DNA of 7,560 nt from Gammaproteobacteria bacterium (GTDB lineage Bacteria; Pseudomonadota; Gammaproteobacteria; Pseudomonadales; Azotimanducaceae). The number at the start of each line of letters is the position of its first letter. Position 1 is the first letter of the stretch. The stretch spans positions 1 to 7,560 of the forward strand of contig JAPUJX010000670.1 of assembly GCA_027295975.1 (NCBI GenBank), read 5' to 3'. Shown piece by piece: positions 1 to 6,638 of the stretch. The notes beneath the pieces are model-generated. The model saw only the letters and a list, made by a program, of their open reading frames with translations. It was not told the origin of the DNA and searched no databases. A program made the translations under genes and the position numbers.

Positions 1-585
1 CGAGGGTGCGGCATCCGTAGTGTCCGTCCACGCCCATACGCAGCAGGCAATGATGGCCGCTGCTGAGGGGCTGGCAAGCCCCGTGAACGAACTGATGTCG
101 CCCTTGGTGTTGTAACGCGCCAACCGCAGGGCGGCACAGGCCATGTACACGAACGTGACCATCCAACCCACCTTCCCCAGGCTATTGAGCCCCCAGGAAT
201 AGGCAACCAGCGCAGGCGCTACGCCAAACGCGACAAGGTCGGAGAGACTGTCGTACTCGGCACCGAACTGACTTTCGGTGTGGAGTTTGCGCGCAACCCG
301 CCCATCTGCCGTGTCGAGCGCAATGGCCGCAAAAACGGCCAGAGCCGCGGCGATGAGTTGACCATTCATGCCCGCCACGATGGCATACCAACCGGCGAAC
401 AGAGCACCCGTGGTAATCAGGTTGGGCAGCAGATAAATACCCCGGCGGCGTATGCTTGCGGTATCTCTGCGGCTTTCCTCGCGACTCGAACCGGCAGGCG
501 CCGCTGGCTGATCATCGCCGTCGTGCCCGGAACGACCCACCGCGCGCAGATTGTGGTTGGACCTTATGTCGTCGCCGTCATCCAT
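1..585 (-). CDS. pssA: CDP-diacylglycerol--serine O-phosphatidyltransferase (phosphatidylserine synthase), 3' end outside window
   Basis: This inner-membrane enzyme transfers phosphatidyl from CDP-diacylglycerol to L-serine, giving phosphatidylserine, the precursor of phosphatidylethanolamine. The first 195 codons are open to the window edge with no stop; family members are usually about 250-280 aa, so roughly a quarter is missing. The CDP-alcohol phosphatidyltransferase signature is complete: D91-x2-D94-G95-x2-A98-R99-x8-G108-x3-D112-x3-D116. Before it lies a hydrophilic, Asp/Arg-rich cytoplasmic tail (about 1-48), then RRGIYLLPNLITT and a first membrane segment near 56-75. More hydrophobic stretches follow at about 76-90, 121-133, 139-155 and 174-187. 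The motif and the LLPNL entry indicate the Bacillus/Pseudomonas-type PssA rather than the E. coli phospholipase-D-like enzyme. The ATG lies 6 bp after the ilvC stop (two TGA codons in tandem) with only a weak GAAGAA-like ribosome site, so translation is probably coupled to ilvC. A related phosphatidyltransferase is possible but less likely given the ilvC neighbour. Confidence 0.92.
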   Translation of the reverse strand, partial: MDDGDDIRSNHNLRAVGRSGHDGDDQPAAPAGSSREESRRDTASIRRRGIYLLPNLITTGALFAGWYAIVAGMNGQLIAAALAVFAAIALDTADGRVARKLHTESQFGAEYDSLSDLVAFGVAPALVAYSWGLNSLGKVGWMVTFVYMACAALRLARYNTKGDISSFTGLASPSAAAIIACCVWAWTDTTDAAPS

Positions 586-591
586 GATTCA

Positions 592-1665
<1,074 letters not shown>

Positions 1666-1675
1666 TCAACCCATT

Positions 1676-1693
1676 CGCCTGTACGAACAGGCG
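1676..1693 (-). other. Perfect hairpin directly after the ilvH stop
   Basis: The minus strand reads CGCCTGT-TCGT-ACAGGCG, a perfect 7-bp stem with a 4-nt loop, beginning at the base right after the ilvH TAG. It is followed by AATGGG rather than a run of T, so it is not a classical terminator. Structures of this kind between operon genes often protect the upstream message from 3' exonucleases; that role is inferred here. Confidence 0.6.
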
Positions 1694-2185
1694 CTAGCCA
1701 TTCAGCACCTTTACCCCACGTGCAATACCGGAGACTCCGCTACGCACCAGTTCGAGCACCATCTCGCTACCGATAGCCCGGACAAACGCATCGAGTTTGC
1801 GGCTCGGTCCGGATAGTTGCACAGTATACGCATCGACGCTCACATCGATGATCTGTCCCCGAAAGATGTCCGTCGTTCTCTTGACCTCTTCGCGCACCCC
1901 TCCTACGGCTCGAACTTTCACCAGCATCAACTCTCGCTCCACGTGGTCCGACCCGCTGAGATCCACCACTTTCACCACCTCGATGAGCCTGTAGAGGTGC
2001 TTGATTATCTGCTCGATCTTGCTGTCGTCACCTTCGGTGGTCAATGTCAGGCGCGACAGGGTTTCATCCTCGGTGGGAGCCACCGTCAAACTGGCGATGT
2101 TGTAGTTTCGTTGCGCAAACAGACCCACCACCCGCGAGAGTGCGCCGGGTTCGTTCTCGAGTAATACGGCAATGATGTGGCGCAT
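1694..2185 (-). CDS. ilvH: Acetolactate synthase small (regulatory) subunit
   Basis: This regulatory subunit activates the catalytic subunit of acetohydroxyacid synthase and confers valine feedback inhibition. The 163-aa product has exactly the length of E. coli IlvH and matches it closely throughout. The N-terminal ACT domain (about 1-76) opens MRHIIAVLLENEPGALSRV; its effector-loop residues N11, G14, S17 and N29, at positions where changes make the E. coli enzyme valine-resistant, are all retained, so valine sensitivity is expected. The C-terminal domain (about 80-163) carries HVERELMLVKV and IFRGQIIDV. The open frame continues far upstream through ilvI, but the start is fixed by homology and by the ATG that overlaps the ilvI stop as TAATG, with a GGGAG ribosome site 10 nt ahead. 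The one-base overlap implies translational coupling with ilvI, which would favour balanced subunit production. It ends in TAG, followed at once by a hairpin. Confidence 0.97.
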   Translation of the reverse strand: MRHIIAVLLENEPGALSRVVGLFAQRNYNIASLTVAPTEDETLSRLTLTTEGDDSKIEQIIKHLYRLIEVVKVVDLSGSDHVERELMLVKVRAVGGVREEVKRTTDIFRGQIIDVSVDAYTVQLSGPSRKLDAFVRAIGSEMVLELVRSGVSGIARGVKVLNG

Positions 2186-3972
2186 TACATATAGTCTCCC
2201 TGCTGGCTGGTGGTGATTTTGTTGAGGTACATGTCCCGCAGCGACCCCCCCTTGATGGACATTGGATAGACGTGTTCGTCCGGGTCCACCCAGACGTCGA
2301 TGAAAACCAGCTTGTTTTTGAAGTTCGCGCTGAACGCTTCGCGCATCACCGGCTCGAGGTCGGCACCGTCTTCGACCTTGAAGCCTACGTGGCCGAACGC
2401 CTCTACGAGTGTTTTGAAATCCGGCAGCGAGTCGCTGTAGGTACTCTGCGAGTGACGGCCCCCGTATTGCATGTCCTGCCACTGTTTCACCATGCCCAGC
2501 GCCTGGTTGTTCAGATTCACGATCTTGATGGGGAGGGCATACTGCAGACAGGTGGACAATTCCTGCATGTTCATCATGAAACTGCCTTCGCCCGTGACGC
2601 AGGCAACTACCGCATCGGGGTGGGCAAACTGAACGCCCATGGCTGCCGGAAGACCGAAGCCCATGGTGCCGAGCCCACCGGAGTTGATCCATCGCCTGGG
2701 TTTGGCAAACCGGTAATATTGCGCGGCAAACATCTGGTGCTGGCCCACATCACTCGTTATGTAAGCGTCACCTTCCGTCACCCGGAAAAGTGTCTGCACG
2801 GCGAGTTGCGGCAATATTCGTTGATCGGCGACGGGCTGCAAATCGTGATCGAGGCCGTGAGCCTCCCGCCAGGCGTGAATCTGCTGCCACCACTGTTCGA
2901 GTACCGCCGGGTCGGGCGCATCGCGTTTTTCCATCTCAGCGGCCAACGCCCGCTCCATGTCGATGAGCACACTTGCTACCTGACCAACGATGGGTATGTC
3001 GGCTTTGATGATCTTGGAGATCGACGCCGGGTCCACATCGATGTGAATCACCTTCGCGTCGGGGCAGAATTTCGCCGGATTGTTGGTTACCCGATCGTCA
3101 AATCTGGCTCCGACCGCGAGAATGGCATCGGCGTGATGCATGGCCATGTTGGCCTCATAGGTGCCATGCATGCCCAGCATACCGATGAACTGCGGATCAT
3201 CCCCCGGAAAACCGCCAAGGCCCATCAGCGTATTGGTAACCGGAACTCCCAGCACTTTCGCAAAACGGGTCAACGGCTCCGCACCATTGCCGAGAATCAC
3301 CCCACCACCGGCGTAGATGATCGCCCGGCGGGCTTCAAGCAACGCACCGACCGCTTTGCGAATCTGCCTGCCGTTACCCCGTACCGCAGGGTTGTACGAG
3401 CGCATCGAGACCTTCCGGGTATATGAATAAGGCGCGGTGACTCCGGGATCGGTGACATCCTTCGGTATATCCACCACCACCGGGCCCGGTCGACCGGTGG
3501 TCGCAATATGGAATGCCTTGCTGATGACCTGGGGAATCTCCCGGCAATCTCGAATCAGGAAGCTGTGTTTAACCACTGGCCGTGATACGCCCACCATGTC
3601 GGTTTCCTGGAAAGCGTCGGTGCCAAGCACCTCGGTCGGTACCTGTCCCGAGATGACGACGAGGGGCACGGAATCCATGTAGGCCGTGGCTATCCCGGTG
3701 ATGGCGTTGGTTGCACCCGGTCCGGAGGTGACCAGCACGACGCCCGGCTTACCGGTCGAGCGGGCATAACCATCAGCCATATGAGTCGCCGCCTGCTCGT
3801 GGCGCACCAGAATATGCTCCACCTTCTGCTGCCTGAATATGGCGTCGTAGATATGCAGGGCCGCCCCGCCGGGGTAGCCAAAAATGCAGGTAACCCCGGC
3901 ATCCTGCAGCGCACGAATCAGCATGTCACCGCCGGACAACGTCTCAGCCGTGTTCGATTCTTCTCGTTTCAA
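2185..3972 (-). CDS. ilvI: Acetolactate synthase (acetohydroxyacid synthase) catalytic subunit
   Basis: This ThDP-dependent enzyme condenses pyruvate with pyruvate or 2-oxobutyrate, the first common step of branched-chain amino-acid synthesis. The 595-aa chain has the three usual domains. The N-terminal pyrimidine-binding domain has FGYPGGAALHIYDA and the catalytic E59 in RHEQAATHMADGYAR. The central FAD/transhydrogenase-like domain (about 190-350) has AGGGVILGNG and ILAVGARFDDRV. The C-terminal pyrophosphate-binding domain has GEGSFMMN from 461 and the metal-ligand N488 in NLNN. The herbicide-site Trp is W498 in VKQWQDM. The cofactor motif reads GEG where E. coli has GDG. The start is a TTG placed 8 nt after a strong GGGGAG site; no in-frame ATG or GTG precedes it before an upstream stop, and the next ATG (codon 17) would clip the conserved LSGGDM entry. 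It is the first gene of the operon, behind a consensus-like promoter. The symbol ilvB would serve equally; the IlvH partner favours ilvI. Confidence 0.97.
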   Translation of the reverse strand: MKREESNTAETLSGGDMLIRALQDAGVTCIFGYPGGAALHIYDAIFRQQKVEHILVRHEQAATHMADGYARSTGKPGVVLVTSGPGATNAITGIATAYMDSVPLVVISGQVPTEVLGTDAFQETDMVGVSRPVVKHSFLIRDCREIPQVISKAFHIATTGRPGPVVVDIPKDVTDPGVTAPYSYTRKVSMRSYNPAVRGNGRQIRKAVGALLEARRAIIYAGGGVILGNGAEPLTRFAKVLGVPVTNTLMGLGGFPGDDPQFIGMLGMHGTYEANMAMHHADAILAVGARFDDRVTNNPAKFCPDAKVIHIDVDPASISKIIKADIPIVGQVASVLIDMERALAAEMEKRDAPDPAVLEQWWQQIHAWREAHGLDHDLQPVADQRILPQLAVQTLFRVTEGDAYITSDVGQHQMFAAQYYRFAKPRRWINSGGLGTMGFGLPAAMGVQFAHPDAVVACVTGEGSFMMNMQELSTCLQYALPIKIVNLNNQALGMVKQWQDMQYGGRHSQSTYSDSLPDFKTLVEAFGHVGFKVEDGADLEPVMREAFSANFKNKLVFIDVWVDPDEHVYPMSIKGGSLRDMYLNKITTSQQGDYM

Positions 3973-3980
3973 GCCACAAT

Positions 3981-3986
3981 CTCCCC
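3981..3986 (-). promoter_or_regulatory. Ribosome binding site deciding the TTG start of ilvI
   Basis: GGGGAG on the minus strand, 8 nt before TTG. It is the strongest Shine-Dalgarno match in the leader and the reason for choosing the rare TTG start. It overlaps an out-of-frame ATG at 3988-3986. Confidence 0.75.
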
Positions 3987-4038
3987 ATAACTGATTGATT
4001 TTTTAGCAGTTTGGCGCCTAGAAGCAAAAGGGCCCGGT

Positions 4039-4067
4039 ATTCTTGTGGTTCATCCCTGGCATGTCAA
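4039..4067 (-). promoter_or_regulatory. Candidate sigma-70 promoter of the ilvI-ilvH-ilvC-pssA operon
   Basis: On the minus strand a perfect -35 TTGACA (4067-4062) is followed after 17 bp by AAGAAT (4044-4039), which matches the -10 consensus at 4 of 6 positions. The predicted start of transcription is near 4032, leaving a leader of about 60 nt before ilvI. That leader contains no peptide rich in Ile, Val or Leu codons and no terminator hairpin with a T tract, so classical attenuation is unlikely. Confidence 0.6.
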
Positions 4068-4110
4068 CGAAACTGAGATACAGGTCCCAAAAACGCTTTG
4101 CACTGCACCA

Positions 4111-4139
4111 TAGGCACTCCCCTCAAGGATGGTTACAAT
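4111..4139 (+). promoter_or_regulatory. Candidate sigma-70 promoter of the DUF4124 gene
   Basis: TAGGCA (4 of 6 against the -35 consensus) and TACAAT (5 of 6 against the -10) are separated by 17 bp. Transcription would start near 4146, about 30 nt before the chosen ATG at 4176. The two divergent promoters lie side by side within the 200-bp gap and do not overlap. Confidence 0.45.
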
Positions 4140-4175
4140 CGAATTCTGATGATCCAGGCAGCAACGAGAAAGTTC

Positions 4176-4670
4176 ATGAGCGCGCCTTTCAGGCAGAACA
4201 AGGTATGCCGGATAATGTTATTCGCCTTGTGTGTACCCTGGCTCATGGGTGCCGAAGTGTACCGCTGGGTCGATGAGAACGGGGTCGTGAACTACACTCA
4301 GAATGTTCCTCGCGGTGTCAAAGCCCAACGTATCACAACCCAGGCAGGCGCACCCAGTGTCATCGCGGAAGTTGAAGAAGTCAGCGAAGACACGGAGCCC
4401 GAGACGCCCCCGTTGACCGACGAACAGAAGTCGATGCTGGATGAGCTGAAAGCCGCCGAGCTGGCTCGCCAGCAGGAACTTGCAAGAATCCGCCAGACCA
4501 ACTGCGAGCAAGCCCGTGAAATCCTCGCAAACCTCTCCCTGACTTCGCGCATCCGGGTGCGCAATCCGGATGGCACACAACGGGTGATGGGTGAGGACGA
4601 ACGACAACGCCGCATCGAAGAAGCCCAACAGGGCATAGTGACCAATTGCGGGGCGGCCGACGCGGGTTGA
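4176..4670 (+). CDS. Secreted DUF4124 domain protein of unknown function
   Basis: The 164-aa product begins with a Sec signal peptide: a basic start (R6, K9, R12), a hydrophobic core IMLFALCVPWLMGA and likely cleavage after A26. The mature protein starts EVYRWVDENGVVNYTQNVP, the hallmark of DUF4124, a small domain common at the N-terminus of gammaproteobacterial exported proteins. Next come an acidic, Pro-rich linker (about 66-80) and a charged helical segment (82-110). The C-terminal block NCEQAREILANL, then RIRVRNPDGT, ends in a helix and TNC. The mature part has two cysteines, C110 and C158, which could form a disulfide in the periplasm. The start at 4176 has a GAGAA site 6 nt upstream and sits about 30 nt behind the promoter; ATG at 4149 (173 aa) is the main alternative, and an earlier in-frame TTG at 4098 lies upstream of the promoter. 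It has its own promoter, diverges from ilvI and has no obvious functional partner. Function is unknown. Confidence 0.85.
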   Translation: MSAPFRQNKVCRIMLFALCVPWLMGAEVYRWVDENGVVNYTQNVPRGVKAQRITTQAGAPSVIAEVEEVSEDTEPETPPLTDEQKSMLDELKAAELARQQELARIRQTNCEQAREILANLSLTSRIRVRNPDGTQRVMGEDERQRRIEEAQQGIVTNCGAADAG

Positions 4671-4687
4671 TTCTCATACCGCGGCCA

Positions 4688-5443
4688 CTAGGACGGCAGC
4701 AACCAGACCAGGGTGGCCATTCGCCCGGTAGTTCCGTCACGCCGATAGGAATAAAACCGTTCATCGCGGTAGGTGCAACAGCCTGAAACCACCGCAACGT
4801 CTCTGACTCCAGATGCCTTCAAGATCCACTCGGCCAATGGCCCCATGTCAAAAAGAAACTTTCCCGGGCGGTTTCCCGGGCGCATCACCTGTGCCTGCAA
4901 ATCCCCCGCAAGACCAAGCGCATCAACCGCTTCGGCGACATCGCGTCCTACCTCGTAAACGGCACCACCAATGCCCGGACCGATCCAGGCCGACAGGTTC
5001 CGGCTCTCCACAGGCATCTGCTCCACCAGGTTTTGTAATACGCCGTCGACCAACCCGCGCCAGCCCGCGTGCGCAATACCCACCAGGAACCCTGAAATGT
5101 CGCATACAACCACGGGCAGGCAGTCGGCAGTCAACACAGCCAAGCCGATTCCAGGATTTTCCGTCCAGGCTCCATCGGCCCGGGGAACGGTCAGCGCGCT
5201 TTCGTCACAGACATGAACGATGCGGTTGCCGTGCATCTGATCGAGCCATTGGATTCGCCGACATCCGGTAGCTTCACGCAGGCTCACGCGGTTGCCATCC
5301 ACCGCTGCCCGGTGGTCGCCAACGTGTGCGGCTAAATTGAAATGCGCATATGGGCCGACGCTCGAGCCGCTGGCGCGCGTTGTCGTGACCGCCTGGACGC
5401 GGGAGGAAACCTTCCAGGCGGGATGAAGCCAGTCAGCCTTCAT
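4688..5443 (-). CDS. pgeF: Peptidoglycan editing factor / purine nucleoside phosphorylase of the YfiH-YlmD (Cu-oxidase_4) family
   Basis: Members of this family phosphorolyse or deaminate purine nucleosides in vitro. In E. coli the protein (YfiH/PgeF) also prevents mis-incorporation of L-serine in place of L-alanine in peptidoglycan precursors. Older annotations call it multicopper polyphenol oxidase. The product is 251 aa (E. coli about 243). The metal/active-site triad H71 (DQMHGN), C108 (LTADCLPV) and H125 (AHAGWRG) is intact. GPGIGGAVYEV near 155 and the closing CTYRDERFYSYRRDGTTGRMA are also typical. The ATG lies inside the end of rluD, an 11-bp overlap with no clear ribosome site, so translation is probably coupled. 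The open frame extends further upstream only as a shadow of rluD. The rluD-pgeF order is conserved in gammaproteobacteria. Downstream it converges on the DUF4124 gene with a 17-bp gap and no recognisable terminator. Confidence 0.95.
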   Translation of the reverse strand: MKADWLHPAWKVSSRVQAVTTTRASGSSVGPYAHFNLAAHVGDHRAAVDGNRVSLREATGCRRIQWLDQMHGNRIVHVCDESALTVPRADGAWTENPGIGLAVLTADCLPVVVCDISGFLVGIAHAGWRGLVDGVLQNLVEQMPVESRNLSAWIGPGIGGAVYEVGRDVAEAVDALGLAGDLQAQVMRPGNRPGKFLFDMGPLAEWILKASGVRDVAVVSGCCTYRDERFYSYRRDGTTGRMATLVWLLPS

Positions 5444-6404
5444 GAAGGGCCCGGTCGGCTCGCAAAGCCAGCAGCAGGTTCTGAAAGTCCCCGGGCGGCT
5501 CCGCGCGCAACTCCAGGTGCCGGTGGGTCGTGGGATGGTCCAGGGCCAAACGCTCCGCATGCAGCGCCTGGCGTCCGAAGTTGCGCAACATGTCGCGAAA
5601 CTCGGGCACCGCGCCGGGCGGCACGATCGCCCTGGCGCCATATTGACCGTCACCCACCAGGGGATGCCCAATATGGCTCAGATGAACGCGTATCTGATGA
5701 GTGCGGCCCGTCGTAAGCTCAGCCCCGATCAAGGTGTGGGCGCGAAAGCGGTCGCGCACGCGCACGCGCGTCTGCGCTTGTTTGCCATCCTCGCGCACTT
5801 TTTGTCGCAGCCGCCGCCTGGGGTCGCGGCCGATGGGTTGATCGATGTCCTGACCGGCAACCATCACCCCTTCCGTTATCGCACAATAACGCCGGGAAAT
5901 GTCGCGATTCTGCAGTGCTTTGGTCAGCGCGTGGCGCGCCTCCAGACTACCAGCCACCAGTAACAGCCCGCTGGTATCTTTGTCCAACCGGTGGATGATC
6001 CCGGCTCTCGGGAGGAGACCCAGGGTCTCCCGGTAGCGTAACAGTCCATTTACCAGCGTGCCGCTCGGATTACCCGCCCCCGGATGCACGACGATTCCCG
6101 CCGGTTTGTCGATAACGAGCAGATCCGAGTCTTCATAAACCACCCGAAAAGGGACTTTCTCGGGACGATGCCAGTCTTCCCCCGGGGAGAGTTCCACCTC
6201 GAGCACGAGGCTTTCACCACCCTTCAGCTTGGTTTTCGGCTTCACCTGGCACCCATCGACGACGAGATCGCCCCGCTGAATCCAGCGGCTCAAACTGGCT
6301 CTGGAGAATTCTTCGAACAGTTCCGCGGCAACCCGGTCCACGCGCCGGCCGGCAAAAGTTCCGGGTACTCGTGCTTGTCGGCCGATTTTTTGCTTACCTT
6401 CCAT
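5433..6404 (-). CDS. rluD: 23S rRNA pseudouridine(1911/1915/1917) synthase
   Basis: This cytoplasmic RluA-family enzyme isomerises three uridines in helix 69 of 23S rRNA, a modification important for 50S maturation. The 323-aa product (E. coli 326) has an N-terminal S4 RNA-binding domain (about 20-70: RRVDRVAAELF, SRASLSRWI, GDLVVDGC). The catalytic domain follows from about 85: VIDKPAGIVVHPGAG, then RAGIIHRLDKDTSGLLLVA with catalytic D141. Also present are TTGRTHQIRVHLSHIGHPLVGD (two short conserved blocks, from 231) and GRQALHAERLAL near 278. RluD is preferred over RluA or RluC because of length, the S4 domain and the pgeF/bamD neighbours. The start is uncertain: ATG at 6404 has GGAA 6 nt upstream and gives the family length; ATG at 6416 (327 aa) and GTG at 6470 (345 aa) are in frame but have weaker or no ribosome sites and extend past the conserved region. 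It is first in a two-gene unit with pgeF and diverges from bamD. Confidence 0.95.
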   Translation of the reverse strand: MEGKQKIGRQARVPGTFAGRRVDRVAAELFEEFSRASLSRWIQRGDLVVDGCQVKPKTKLKGGESLVLEVELSPGEDWHRPEKVPFRVVYEDSDLLVIDKPAGIVVHPGAGNPSGTLVNGLLRYRETLGLLPRAGIIHRLDKDTSGLLLVAGSLEARHALTKALQNRDISRRYCAITEGVMVAGQDIDQPIGRDPRRRLRQKVREDGKQAQTRVRVRDRFRAHTLIGAELTTGRTHQIRVHLSHIGHPLVGDGQYGARAIVPPGAVPEFRDMLRNFGRQALHAERLALDHPTTHRHLELRAEPPGDFQNLLLALRADRALHEG

Positions 6405-6564
6405 GAGACGTTCCATGAGATTCGACGTGAAATACCAGCCTGGATTAAAAGGGGTCAGCGCACGCGCCACCCATATGGTCCGCCAATACTACTGTTGGGC
6501 AGGGTTTACGCCGGTTTTTTGTTAAGATCCGCACTTCGTTTCTACGGGCTCCTCGATTAGCATT

Positions 6565-6576
6565 CGGTTGCAACCG
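6565..6576. promoter_or_regulatory. Perfect 12-bp palindrome in the rluD-bamD gap, possible operator
   Basis: CGGTTGCAACCG is a perfect inverted repeat between the divergent rluD and bamD genes. It overlaps the candidate -35 of bamD (TTGCAA is its centre). Its form fits a dimeric regulator site, but no regulator is evident, so the role is an inference. Apart from this palindrome and the weak promoter below, I see nothing in the gap 6405-6638. Confidence 0.35.
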
Positions 6577-6595
6577 TACGCCAAATGATTAAATT
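6568..6595 (+). promoter_or_regulatory. Weak candidate promoter of bamD
   Basis: TTGCAA (4 of 6) and TAAATT (4 of 6) are separated by 16 bp, with a predicted transcription start near 6602, about 37 nt before the bamD ATG. The match is modest and no convincing rluD promoter was found on the other strand. Confidence 0.3.
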
Positions 6596-6638
6596 AGCGA
6601 AACTTTATGGCACCCCTTCCTATGAAAGACATTCCATC

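Noticed and set aside
2186..2692. Upstream extension of the ilvH frame to 332 codons
   Set aside because: The extra part is the wrong frame of ilvI; only the last 163 residues match IlvH, starting at the TAATG overlap.
2272..3426. A 384-codon open frame on the plus strand, antisense to ilvI
   Set aside because: It lies entirely within the well-supported ilvI gene, its translation shows no family motif, and long antisense frames are common in GC-rich coding DNA.
3944..3988. A 14-codon frame (MGRLWLETRRIEHG) as a leader peptide for ilv attenuation
   Set aside because: It has no ribosome site, is not rich in Ile, Val or Leu codons, overlaps ilvI and is not followed by a terminator.
4098..4175. 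Earlier in-frame starts of the DUF4124 gene (TTG at 4098, ATG at 4149)
   Set aside because: TTG 4098 lies upstream of the candidate promoter; ATG 4149 has no ribosome site at a useful distance and adds residues before the signal peptide. ATG 4149 remains possible.
4661..4683. CGCGG/CCGCG hairpin between the convergent DUF4124 and pgeF genes as a bidirectional terminator
   Set aside because: Five base pairs with a 13-nt loop and no T tract on either side are too weak to call a terminator.
6405..6470. N-terminal extension of RluD to GTG 6470
   Set aside because: The added residues have no counterpart in E. coli RluD and the ribosome site is poor.
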